Shown in pieces: positions 1 to 8,605 of a stretch of 64,000 nt of DNA. The notes under the pieces were generated by a model. The model searched no databases. It worked only from the letters and a program-made list of their open reading frames with translations, and was not told the DNA's origin. The stretch lies in IMG/VR virus record IMGVR_UViG_3300042922_000542, positions 126,001 through 190,000 of that record; one strand, written 5' to 3'. The position numbers were made by a program, and so were the translations under genes. The DNA comes from a virus. The first letter of the stretch is position 1. Every line of letters begins with the position of its first letter.

Positions 1-449
1 ACTTCGATATCATCACCGTACTTACGTATTACACCAGTAGATGTTATGATATTATCATTAGCGATTATATTCTCCAAATTCTTCTTACTTAAAGCGGATT
101 GTAGTTTTTGATAATAATATGGATTTATTACTTTATACGGATAGAAGTTTAGCCATCCTGTATACAAAATATCCACATCGGTGTATTCTATCTTTGTATT
201 ACACTCTGGACATATTTCACCCTCAAGTATAGCTCCGATGTAATGACCGCACTTGCATCTATACCTATCTGAAAATTCATTATTATCGCCATATGTAGTT
301 CCATATAAGGGTGAGCGTGGCCCACCCATATTTCGTATAGATTTGTCGATATCACTAAACGGTTTATCCGTTATTAAGAAGCCTTTATCATTCATGATAT
401 CATAGTAACATTCTGTCTCAAAGTTGATTCTTGAAAATTTCATTCGCAT
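1..449 (-). CDS. RNA polymerase beta' chain, N-terminal part (runs off the window)
   Basis: Open from an ATG at 449 to the window edge, so the 3' end is missing; about 149 residues are visible. Around residues 45-100 it has the beta' N-terminal zinc-finger pattern: a GPRSPLYG stretch, then RCKCGHYIG, a GEICPEC pair and a TGWLNF motif in place of the usual GHI(E)L segment. In cellular beta' this domain lies at the clamp next to upstream DNA. The likely role is part of a phage multi-subunit RNA polymerase, matching the beta' C-terminal half at 32013-34154. The catalytic NADFDGD loop is not in the visible part. An AAGGAG site lies 11 bases before the ATG. Family assignment rests on the zinc-finger spacing and flanking motifs, read by eye. 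Confidence 0.75.
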   Translation of the reverse strand, partial: MRMKFSRINFETECYYDIMNDKGFLITDKPFSDIDKSIRNMGGPRSPLYGTTYGDNNEFSDRYRCKCGHYIGAILEGEICPECNTKIEYTDVDILYTGWLNFYPYKVINPYYYQKLQSALSKKNLENIIANDNIITSTGVIRKYGDDIE

Positions 450-505
450 TGTTTACCATTCTCCTTGCCAAATCATTATTTATGTTTAATCGGTAATGAC
501 TACAT

Positions 506-1183
506 TTATTTTCCATCAATCTTCATTTTATCAAGTTTCTCAAAACATTCTTTGATTATCATTGTATCAAAGAATGCATTGTGTTTTGATGATGAGAGTT
601 CAGGTGTTGCAGATATATTGGTATCCATGATATCCTTGTCACCTGCTTTTATACCTGCAAATTCTTCTCTAGATATATCGGGATCAATATCATTAGCCCA
701 TAACAAGGTCGATAAATCGATTGGAATATAATTTATAAACTTTGGCATACCCATTGCAGATTTATTAACACCATCATCTTTAGATAACAAATCCACAAAT
801 AGTATCCAGTCATATGCATAACAATCAGTATAGATTTGTACCTGATCAGTATCTAATATTTCTGCTTCAGTTTCCAACCAATGATGCAATTCTTTTTTGA
901 TATCTTCTCTGGTGCCAACCATTTCTATATTATATTGCTTCACACCACTATGATTATTAGATGCAAGGCTCTTCAATAAATATGAAAAATCTTCGATATT
1001 ACCATGGGAATGAATTAAATGTCCAATAACTTCTTTTTGAATCCAATCATTAACCTGATTTTTATCATAATCTGTAAATTCGGCGTAGAAATAATTACCC
1101 GATTCTGATATAAATGCTAAACTTATATAAGTACTATTGCGATGCAATCCCGTAAACTCGGAATCATGATAAATTCTATTCAT
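506..1183 (-). CDS. 3'-5' exoribonuclease-like protein (DEDDh fold)
   Basis: 225 residues. The N-terminus carries DSEFTGL (a D-x-E exonuclease I motif) followed by an alternating strand pattern. The middle has YTDCYAYDW and the C-terminal part HNAFFDT, which fits the His and last Asp of a DEDDh active site. This matches the phage and mycobacterial Rv2179c-like exoribonuclease family, which trims RNA 3' ends. The start is the ATG at 1183 behind GGAGG; an earlier TTG in frame lies on the ribosome binding site itself. It sits directly upstream of the beta' N-terminal gene in the same minus-strand run. The RNA substrate is unknown. Confidence 0.7.
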   Translation of the reverse strand: MNRIYHDSEFTGLHRNSTYISLAFISESGNYFYAEFTDYDKNQVNDWIQKEVIGHLIHSHGNIEDFSYLLKSLASNNHSGVKQYNIEMVGTREDIKKELHHWLETEAEILDTDQVQIYTDCYAYDWILFVDLLSKDDGVNKSAMGMPKFINYIPIDLSTLLWANDIDPDISREEFAGIKAGDKDIMDTNISATPELSSSKHNAFFDTMIIKECFEKLDKMKIDGK

Positions 1184-1216
1184 ATTAATATACCCTCCAA
1201 TTAGATCCAAATCTCA

Positions 1217-1402
1217 TCATTTATTATCATCAATCTCACCCGGACATGCATTATCATTATATCCATATGGGTTACAGTGGTGACAGAAACAAAATCCACA
1301 TATAATACATTTTGGTCCGTTACAACAACGTCCATCCTCTTCGACTTCATATGCAAAATCATCAATGTCGCCATCTTTATCCAATTGCCATGTATGTTTC
1401 AT
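1217..1402 (-). CDS. Small cysteine/histidine-rich protein
   Basis: 61 residues with a dense CCNGPKCIICGFCFCHHC cluster in the centre and acidic ends, which suggests one or two bound zinc ions. No named family is recognised. It has a GAAAGGATG ribosome binding site and lies 14 bases after the preceding gene, so it belongs to the minus-strand replication/transcription operon. A structural metal site or a small nucleic-acid-binding role are both possible. Confidence 0.6.
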   Translation of the reverse strand: MKHTWQLDKDGDIDDFAYEVEEDGRCCNGPKCIICGFCFCHHCNPYGYNDNACPGEIDDNK

Positions 1403-1417
1403 ATACGCGCATCCTTT

Positions 1418-3112
1418 CTATACGTTGATTCCAATATTTTGATTTGCTAGAATTAAAAATGTTATTAGCTCATCTATCAATTGCCTTTTATTGAATGTAA
1501 TTTCTTTATCATATATATCGGGATTTTCATATAGTACGAATTTATATTTACTATTAGCAAACGTTATTAAAAATTTCTTAATTATATCATCATTGATATT
1601 GATTATGTTAGAATAATATTTCTTTACCAATGCAACATAATCATCGTTATCCTTTAAATATTTCATATCTTTGATGTACATTTTTTCTCCAACTGGGCGT
1701 TCTTCTATATTGGCAGTTAATATTAAAGGAAGTGCTGAATCACAGAGCGTGTTTTTATCAACATTGAAACGTTTCATAATATCACATCTCATGATTAATA
1801 GCAGTTTATACCAATCGAGATTTCTTAATAGAGCAAATTCTTGAGATGAGCCTGTATAGTTGAAGAAATATATTTCGATCATTAATTGATGGAGTCTCCC
1901 GGGTTTCATATTTCGTCTATAGTATTCAACCTCAGCAATAGATATTTCCTTTTCGTATTTCTTATAGAGGCTTTCAACCAACTGCTTCATATCGAGACTG
2001 CATAATGTTACATATTCTTCATTTATCTTCATTTTAGATGCTCGATATCTATCATTTTTACTATTACCATCCGCATCTGGTATGATTGATGTTTCAATTA
2101 GATTACGACGGAATACTTGCATAATAAAGTTACTGATGTGGGTATTCACTATGGAACATAGAAAAGATAGCACTCGCTCCCTAGGTTGTTCTTTAATACC
2201 ATCCCACGTTTGTGGCATTTGAAACTTGATAAAATTATCAATAATAACATTTCTGCTCATTAATTGATTTATGATTATTGATTTATCTTTACCTTCAATT
2301 TCCTGCTGTTCAAATATTGACTTATTGAAGTTATATGATGAATTAACTTTATTTTCAATATACGCAAATATTTTATTGTATATATTGAAATCATGTTCGA
2401 ACACTTCAAACATGTCTATGTAGAATTTATGGAATAGGTCTATGTTTTTCTGAATATTGATACTACGCATAACTGCGAAGTGATTTATAATGAATGATAA
2501 TATTTTTATACCAAATGCTATTTCGAGCATGGCTTTCACATGTTCGTTTAAAAATTCAAGTGATTTCTTTTTACGTTGCATAATGGATAACATGTCTGGG
2601 TTCTTCATGTTATTGGTGTTTTCAGCTTCAATATCATCCATATAATTTTCTTCAACCATTTGAGTTATTTTAGCTTTAATTGAAGGCGTGAATATAGTTT
2701 TATAACATAAATCTTTAAATGCATCAAAGTTCTTCAATGTAAATGAAATGTTATCAACATCTATCAAATATTTTATTCTAAATAATGCTGCTATGAGTTC
2801 ACCTTCTTTATCATACATCGTTTCAAAGAAGTTCAATTCCTCACATAGTTTTGGAAGATATGTTGAGTATGATAGCTTAGTCACCTTCCATTCATTAAGA
2901 ACTGATATATTTTCATTTCCTAATTGATTTAATTCTTTATTGAATTTTATTATTAATATCTTTGGTAATGCGAAAAATCTAGCATCGTCCGGATATAATT
3001 TCCATTTAATCCAATATGATGATGCTCCATTAGGGAATGAGTGTTTCTTATAATCCCACCTAGGTAAGTCCTTTACTTTTTCAACCGGTTTTAGTGCATT
3101 AATTTGAAGCAT
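1418..3112 (-). CDS. Unknown protein, 564 aa, in the replication/transcription operon
   Basis: No family recognised. The protein is mostly helical by composition, rich in K, I, N and F, without signal peptide or membrane segment. An AAGGAGG site sits 12 bases before the ATG, and its start overlaps the end of the 258-aa gene by 14 bases, so the two are probably translationally coupled. Neighbours (beta', exonuclease, ssDNA-binding-like protein, DNA polymerase piece) suggest a role in replication or transcription. It shows no polymerase or helicase motifs, so it is not an obvious missing polymerase half. Confidence 0.75.
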   Translation of the reverse strand: MLQINALKPVEKVKDLPRWDYKKHSFPNGASSYWIKWKLYPDDARFFALPKILIIKFNKELNQLGNENISVLNEWKVTKLSYSTYLPKLCEELNFFETMYDKEGELIAALFRIKYLIDVDNISFTLKNFDAFKDLCYKTIFTPSIKAKITQMVEENYMDDIEAENTNNMKNPDMLSIMQRKKKSLEFLNEHVKAMLEIAFGIKILSFIINHFAVMRSINIQKNIDLFHKFYIDMFEVFEHDFNIYNKIFAYIENKVNSSYNFNKSIFEQQEIEGKDKSIIINQLMSRNVIIDNFIKFQMPQTWDGIKEQPRERVLSFLCSIVNTHISNFIMQVFRRNLIETSIIPDADGNSKNDRYRASKMKINEEYVTLCSLDMKQLVESLYKKYEKEISIAEVEYYRRNMKPGRLHQLMIEIYFFNYTGSSQEFALLRNLDWYKLLLIMRCDIMKRFNVDKNTLCDSALPLILTANIEERPVGEKMYIKDMKYLKDNDDYVALVKKYYSNIININDDIIKKFLITFANSKYKFVLYENPDIYDKEITFNKRQLIDELITFLILANQNIGINV

Positions 3113-3875
3113 ATTCCGTCAAGTCCTCCTTTTTATATGATGATAGTATTTTTTCTGTTTCAACAGCTAGGTTATGTAAATCAGCTGCAGAGAATGATTC
3201 AACACGTAATGTGAGATTATCTTTTGATATTTCATAGAGGTCATGCTTAAACGTCTTATTATTATCGATATAATTGTATCGATAATCATGTGCTAACAAA
3301 AGATGTGAATATGTTCCAACTAAAACATCTGATAGTTCTTTAAATAATTCAATATCAGATATTATATATGTGAAATTATGATCACAATGCTTGATTGCCG
3401 CTGTTAAGTCACCATAAACATATTTAACGGGTATTCCCCTGAATATATTCACAATGTCATCTTCTATATGCGGTTCATACTCTCTACTGTATATAAACAC
3501 TGGAAATGTCATATGTTGCTTCTTATACACTGATAATAGTTTACATATATTTAGTGACGGCGCCAGATCATATAGCGATTTATCAGTGTTTAATATTTCT
3601 AAAATCATTTTATCAAGATCTTCATGTTTATATTTATTGAGATAATCAATGCATATTAATGGATTCTGATATCGTCTCTTAACATACCATTCTACCATTG
3701 ATAATGATTTATTTTTCGATAAAATATTAATCGGTAAATTGTATTTATCTTCGTTTAATATCATTTTTAATGTAGCCCATAAATATACAGGCTTTACAAT
3801 ATCATGATATTGAATGAACATCCCAGCTCCACCTGAGAAGAATATATTTGTATCAAATTTATTATTAAAATCCAT
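3099..3875 (-). CDS. Unknown protein, 258 aa
   Basis: A complete gene with a GAGGTGA site before the ATG. No domain recognised. The N-terminus (FFSGGAGMF) is glycine-rich but does not form a Walker A. The alternating hydrophobic stretches in the C-terminal half (FPVFIYSREYEP, FTYIISDIELF) suggest an alpha/beta fold. It is the first gene after a hairpin at 3905-3930 and overlaps the next gene, so these two form a sub-operon. Confidence 0.7.
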   Translation of the reverse strand: MDFNNKFDTNIFFSGGAGMFIQYHDIVKPVYLWATLKMILNEDKYNLPINILSKNKSLSMVEWYVKRRYQNPLICIDYLNKYKHEDLDKMILEILNTDKSLYDLAPSLNICKLLSVYKKQHMTFPVFIYSREYEPHIEDDIVNIFRGIPVKYVYGDLTAAIKHCDHNFTYIISDIELFKELSDVLVGTYSHLLLAHDYRYNYIDNNKTFKHDLYEISKDNLTLRVESFSAADLHNLAVETEKILSSYKKEDLTEYASN

Positions 3876-3904
3876 TTTAAAATATCACCTCAAGCCATAA
3901 GATT

Positions 3905-3930
3905 GAAAAGGATACTATCAGTATCCTTTC
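3905..3930 (-). terminator. Hairpin between the ssDNA-binding-like gene and the next operon
   Basis: A perfect 10-bp inverted repeat (AAAGGATACT / AGTATCCTTT) with a 3-base loop lies just downstream of the gene ending at 3943. In minus-strand sense it is followed by TTTTC. It probably ends or attenuates the transcript from 4737. Confidence 0.6.
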
Positions 3931-3942
3931 CATATAAAATTA

Positions 3943-4737
3943 TTATTCTTGGATACTATATGATCCCATTCCTATAGATTGTGATGGAGTATTATTAGCC
4001 CATGGTGCAGGTGCATTGTTATTTTGATTATTATTTTGATAATTGTTTTGGTATCCATTATTTTGATATGGTTTCTTGTAGTTGTTATAAGGCTTCTTCT
4101 GGTATCCATTATTTTGATATTTATTTTGATAGCCGCCTTGCTGTTGCTGCTGATTGCCATCACCTTGAGGTTGTTTATTTTCCTGAGCCTTTGCAAAATC
4201 TTCAGTTAATTTATTGAGGTGTCTATCGGCATTAATTCCAGTTAAATAACCTTCTATAATTTTTATAAATACCAGCAACCCACTTTCTATTATTTGAGAT
4301 ATGTTTTGGCCATTCTTGGTTATCTGAATGATTTTTGTATCAAATTTGAATAACACTGTTTCACCATTCTTTTCAATTGATAACCAGGTAGTCATTTGAT
4401 TGTTTTGATCAAGTTTACGCTCAAGTACTACTCGCACTCCATTATTGCATTCGACTGGTACTCTCATTGTATCAGTGTGATTTATATTTTTTATGATATC
4501 CATTGCAGCATATTGTAGTAATGCAGCACCTTCATAATTTATAGTAGTGGTAATTGATTTAGGCTCATTGTATTTATTCTTACCATTTGCATCTTTAGTC
4601 ATAAATGGTACAAATTTAAATGATAGATTTGTATTATAGAATGTAATCGTTAGGTACGATAAATTCTCTGAATATAGTGTACGGATATGTGTGCTAGTTC
4701 CTTTGCTAGCATTATTGTTATTATTAAACTCTGCCAT
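3943..4737 (-). CDS. Putative ssDNA-binding protein with Q/N/G/Y-rich tail
   Basis: 264 residues. The first ~190 look like a compact beta-rich domain (strands around SYLTITFY, SITTTINYEG, VRVVLERKL and TTWLSIEK, then a helix). The last ~75 are low complexity: poly-Q followed by repeated YQNNGYQ/KPY units, ending in an acidic SYSIQE. A folded beta domain plus a disordered, aromatic/glutamine-rich tail with an acidic end is the usual plan of bacterial and phage SSBs. Start chosen at 4737, 9 bases after GGAGG; an ATG at 4746 touches the ribosome site. Its place beside the DNA polymerase piece supports the role. No sequence family match is certain. Confidence 0.55.
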   Translation of the reverse strand: MAEFNNNNNASKGTSTHIRTLYSENLSYLTITFYNTNLSFKFVPFMTKDANGKNKYNEPKSITTTINYEGAALLQYAAMDIIKNINHTDTMRVPVECNNGVRVVLERKLDQNNQMTTWLSIEKNGETVLFKFDTKIIQITKNGQNISQIIESGLLVFIKIIEGYLTGINADRHLNKLTEDFAKAQENKQPQGDGNQQQQQGGYQNKYQNNGYQKKPYNNYKKPYQNNGYQNNYQNNNQNNNAPAPWANNTPSQSIGMGSYSIQE

Positions 4738-4763
4738 GTGTGTCATCCTCCAAATTTATTTTT

Positions 4764-5549
4764 TTAATTTTCTTGACTTGATAAATTTAATTTCATATCT
4801 TCTTCAAATAATCTAATCATAGTTGTATAATTTATGATTTCCATAGAAAATACTTCATTCTGATATAGTTTAGGTGTATATTTTCGAAGAAAGTTTCCTA
4901 TGATTTGATTATTAGTAAATAAATCATATATTTCTTTATCCCCTGTTAACTGAATAAATTCAACTGGTGTCACCTTTTGAATTAATGGTGAAAATAGTTC
5001 CATTAATGTTTGAACTTGATTAAAATATGCATCATCATCAAGACCATCTTCAATCATACCATTGATTGATGATGCAATAACTGTCTTGAAATTATTCTTA
5101 GCATTCAATATAAAATATTCATATGCACGTTGAATCATGAATTGAAGATCTTCACGATTACTATTCTCAGCATCATTTATTGATATAAATAATCTAGTCT
5201 CGAATAAATGTAATATATTGTCAGTAAATACATCATATATTTTATCGAGACACACTTTAACTTCATGCGGATAATCTTCGCCTTCATTATCACATAATGC
5301 TTTATATGAATTTGCAAGTTGCTCATAAAATACATTTACATAATTTGCAGTGTCTTCCATATTGATATAATCATCAAATTGAACCTTAATACTTTCAATG
5401 ATAGTCTTAAATGAAATGTCACCAAGGAAGTGCACCTGCTGCATCAACTGATTATAATCTATGGGTTTATCGTCATAGTCATAATCATCCACTTCTTCCA
5501 AATCATCGTCAAGCGTGATATCATCCTGCTGAATTATTCCATTATTCAT
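4764..5549 (-). CDS. Unknown acidic-headed protein, 261 aa
   Basis: The first ~35 residues are very acidic (DDDLEEVDDYDYDD); the rest is predicted helical. No family recognised. The start at 5549 follows GAGAGGTGG by 7 bases; an upstream TTG at 5567 overlaps that site. It lies between the split DNA polymerase and the candidate SSB, so a replication accessory role is plausible but is only inferred from position. Confidence 0.7.
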   Translation of the reverse strand: MNNGIIQQDDITLDDDLEEVDDYDYDDKPIDYNQLMQQVHFLGDISFKTIIESIKVQFDDYINMEDTANYVNVFYEQLANSYKALCDNEGEDYPHEVKVCLDKIYDVFTDNILHLFETRLFISINDAENSNREDLQFMIQRAYEYFILNAKNNFKTVIASSINGMIEDGLDDDAYFNQVQTLMELFSPLIQKVTPVEFIQLTGDKEIYDLFTNNQIIGNFLRKYTPKLYQNEVFSMEIINYTTMIRLFEEDMKLNLSSQEN

Positions 5550-5601
5550 AATTAATCCACCTCTCAATTTTATTTATTTTTACATATGTTATGTTCAAGT
5601 A

Positions 5602-7620
5602 CTATAAAGATATTAAACTAGTTGTAATATTAGCTTTACCATTCGGGGTCTTAATTGGAATAGTTTCTAATTTGAATGCATCTAATACAGATCTAAAAGA
5701 ACTGCATACATCCGAGATGATTGTAGTGTAATCTATTAATTCTCTAATCCATTCAGGTGTTTCATGTATAGTTGACGGTATTGCGATAACTTTCATTCCA
5801 GCTTTAATTAATTCAGGATCCGATGATTTAAATATATTATTATAAATTAATTTATATTCTTCTGGATATTTATCTTTTATCTTATCTAGATCCTGTAAAC
5901 CTGTCACAACTGTCTTTACTAATTTAACTTTGTCCAATGAATATATTTTATTATTAGGATACATTGCATTCCATACTGCCACTGCTTTATATACTTGAAC
6001 CGACCATGGTTTCTTATAAGCATCTCCTGATTTATAACTCTGAGGTTTGAGATATTGAGTTCCACCTTGTTTTAGATCATGATATATTTCCTTCTCAAAT
6101 CTTTTTACCTCTCGCATCAACTCATGTAGTTGCAATTCCTCTGAGAACAAAATATATTTTTCTAGCATTTTTGTAAATACCTTAGTAACGTGATCGCTAA
6201 CACCGGCCTTTATAAAATCCAATCCTTTGATTTCAGTCTTATATGGAACCATAATGTGACCCTCACGTAATACAATGCTACTAGCATATCTCTTTTTCTT
6301 TTGCATCAATAAAAATCGTTTAAATAGGAATTCATTTTTCATTGTCATTTCTTTACGTGCATCCGCATTTGCATTATGTAAGATACCGTATGTGTCAAGT
6401 ATTTTTTTAACTGGGGTATCGAGTAGCGTTGCTAATATGTTAACTGTTATCATTTCATTATACAAACGATTTCTATTGAATGTTTCATCCTTACATATTG
6501 CATCAAGTATAAATGTTACAAATTCATTAGTATACAATACATTTGAATCAGTATCAACTAACAATACCCTATTTCGGAAATGATTATTCAATTTAATAAT
6601 ACTATCCGGAGTTAAATAATTCACAAAGCACATCTGTGTTACGATTTCAACTAATTTTGTCATTTCATTCTTTATAATATCTGGAATCGTATATGGGTCT
6701 AGGAACATTTCTCGAGATACCCAATCATTGTATTTATTGATCTCTGAAAATTTATTTTTGAATTCATCAGGTATTGTATCTTCAGATGCTTCATATAATG
6801 GGAGATTACTTAATACATCCCGAATTATATTTTTAACTTTATCATGTCTCTCAATAAACGTGTGCAAGTTATTTGCATAAAATATATAACATAGCTCACT
6901 ATCAGTACAATTATCGATATATGCATTAATTGTAACTGTATCTTTTATATCGAATGGCATGAAATGTGATATAATACGATGACGGATTTCATCTCTACTT
7001 GGAATTACAACCCATTTTGGAATCTCATCTTCTTTTGCACAAATATGATTTAACCAATCAATACATTCATTAATATGGAAAAATTTCATATTATCGCCAA
7101 TATATCCTTCAAAGAACGCTGCCATTGTGGTTATGATACTTTGCGCCATAAGAGTTGTTGCAGCGGGTGAATATTTTGTATAGAAAGCTGCAGTTGGAGC
7201 ACCAGATCCGCCATATTCAGCATTCATTACAACTTTAACATTACTTTGACCAAGATCCAACATAGCATATTTATCATCACTAGGTTTATATTTAAACATT
7301 TCACCCTTGATGCTTTTTCTTTCCTTCTTTAACGATCGGAGCATGTTTGACGTTGGAGACTGTAATACTTCAGGTTGAACATAGAAAGTAGCATTACCTG
7401 ATACAACCGGACACTTTGTATCAATCCAATGACATAAATCAACTAAATTTGTTACTAAATTTTCTTTTGTTACATTATTATCCATAATTATCGTCGGATT
7501 CGACATATCTTGTTTCATACTTTTTATAACAGTTTTTCTAACAAGTTCTGCATCTAAGGTTGGATCCATTTTCAAGATGGTGTCAACTGCTGTTTCTACA
7601 TATTTTGATTTAAAACTCAT
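5602..7620 (-). CDS. Family B DNA polymerase, C-terminal piece (palm motifs B and C)
   Basis: 672 residues. Residues ~110-140 carry RSLKKERKSIKG, then KVVMNAEYG, which is polymerase motif B (KxxxNSxYG). Residues ~350-355 carry VDTDS, motif C with its catalytic aspartates. KKKRYA, typical of the palm-thumb junction of family B enzymes, follows further on. The 3'-5' exonuclease domain and motif A (DxxSLYPS) are absent from this chain and were not found elsewhere in the window, so the enzyme is split just before motif B. The gap between motifs B and C (~215 residues) is much longer than usual. Start taken at 7620, 8 bases after AGAAGG; GTG and ATG codons just upstream are too close to it. Confidence 0.82.
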   Translation of the reverse strand: MSFKSKYVETAVDTILKMDPTLDAELVRKTVIKSMKQDMSNPTIIMDNNVTKENLVTNLVDLCHWIDTKCPVVSGNATFYVQPEVLQSPTSNMLRSLKKERKSIKGEMFKYKPSDDKYAMLDLGQSNVKVVMNAEYGGSGAPTAAFYTKYSPAATTLMAQSIITTMAAFFEGYIGDNMKFFHINECIDWLNHICAKEDEIPKWVVIPSRDEIRHRIISHFMPFDIKDTVTINAYIDNCTDSELCYIFYANNLHTFIERHDKVKNIIRDVLSNLPLYEASEDTIPDEFKNKFSEINKYNDWVSREMFLDPYTIPDIIKNEMTKLVEIVTQMCFVNYLTPDSIIKLNNHFRNRVLLVDTDSNVLYTNEFVTFILDAICKDETFNRNRLYNEMITVNILATLLDTPVKKILDTYGILHNANADARKEMTMKNEFLFKRFLLMQKKKRYASSIVLREGHIMVPYKTEIKGLDFIKAGVSDHVTKVFTKMLEKYILFSEELQLHELMREVKRFEKEIYHDLKQGGTQYLKPQSYKSGDAYKKPWSVQVYKAVAVWNAMYPNNKIYSLDKVKLVKTVVTGLQDLDKIKDKYPEEYKLIYNNIFKSSDPELIKAGMKVIAIPSTIHETPEWIRELIDYTTIISDVCSSFRSVLDAFKLETIPIKTPNGKANITTSLISL

Positions 7621-7692
7621 ACTCATCACCTTCTTTATTTCATTTATTAATTTTATAATATATCATTAATATTAAATATGTAAATTTAATAA

Positions 7693-7722
7693 TATATAGG
7701 AGTCGTTTCGGACTCCTATATA
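7693..7722 (-). terminator. Hairpin terminator after the 269-aa gene
   Basis: A 12-bp perfect stem (TATATAGGAGTC / GACTCCTATATA) with a 6-base loop lies between the gene ending at 7736 and the DNA polymerase piece. The flanks are A/T-rich, as for intrinsic termination. Confidence 0.75.
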
Positions 7723-7735
7723 ATAAAAAAATATT

Positions 7736-8545
7736 TTATACTTTAGTTTTTAATATTGTGATAACTGCCTGATTGTATGGGCTGGTATTAATTCGATATA
7801 TCTGCTCGTCATCATCAAGTGTACCTGATGTAATAACAGTTGATGTTACGAATTTTAATAATTCCATAATACCACTATTATTAATTACTTGCTTATTAAA
7901 ATGAATTAATGATATCGCATTTTCATTCCCTATAGTGAGAAACGCATGACTATCATCAGGTATTATAATATCTGAATTATTTTCTATCATAGTGACAATT
8001 TTTTTTATTTTTGGTGTGATATTGAGCATGTGCAATATAGTTTGGTCGACGATATATTTTGTATATGATTTATTTAAATAAATTGACTGCCTTTGAAATA
8101 TATCGATCTCATTACTCTCAACGAATAATTGCACTTCAGGATTCCCAATTCCAAATTTATTAGCGATTGTGGATGTTATTACTCTTGACACATTCGGTAA
8201 TATATAAAGATCTGTGATGGCTTTTAGTATCTCAATATCTTCATTATTGAATAATGCAAAATCATCTATATTTGAAAATTCTCTAAATAATTCGTTTTTA
8301 ACTATATCATCAATCAAATTATTAGATAGATATACCATAAATTCTCCATCAGGATCCAATAACATTCTGACTTGTTGTAATTCTGGTATAAATACTTTGT
8401 GCACTGGTTTGTATACTTGTTTAAAATTTTTAATAAATTCTGAGAATATTAATCCAGCCAGTGATGATATAATTGATAATTGAAATAGTTCAACTTGAGC
8501 TTTGTTTTCTTTCAATATTTCTTTAATTCGATTTGAAATAGACAT
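7736..8545 (-). CDS. Unknown protein, 269 aa
   Basis: No family recognised. The N-terminal ~40 residues hold an amphipathic to hydrophobic stretch (LFQLSIISSLAGLIFSEF) that could be a short membrane or packing helix. The remainder is mixed alpha/beta. It has a GGTGG site before the ATG, starts the leftward run and is divergent from the metalloprotease gene across a 60-base promoter-sized gap. Confidence 0.7.
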   Translation of the reverse strand: MSISNRIKEILKENKAQVELFQLSIISSLAGLIFSEFIKNFKQVYKPVHKVFIPELQQVRMLLDPDGEFMVYLSNNLIDDIVKNELFREFSNIDDFALFNNEDIEILKAITDLYILPNVSRVITSTIANKFGIGNPEVQLFVESNEIDIFQRQSIYLNKSYTKYIVDQTILHMLNITPKIKKIVTMIENNSDIIIPDDSHAFLTIGNENAISLIHFNKQVINNSGIMELLKFVTSTVITSGTLDDDEQIYRINTSPYNQAVITILKTKV

Positions 8546-8605
8546 AGTATGTTAACCACCTTTTTAATATAATTTATTAAATATAATTGTAAAGGAGAAA
8601 TATAA

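Noticed and set aside
1418-3112. The missing N-terminal half of the split DNA polymerase
   Set aside because: No exonuclease motifs (DxE, NxxxxD, YxxxD) and no DxxSLYPS-like motif A could be found in it.
4002-4217. Plus-strand open frames opposite the Q/N-rich tail
   Set aside because: They are shadows of the low-complexity CAA/AAT codons of the minus-strand gene and have no ribosome site.
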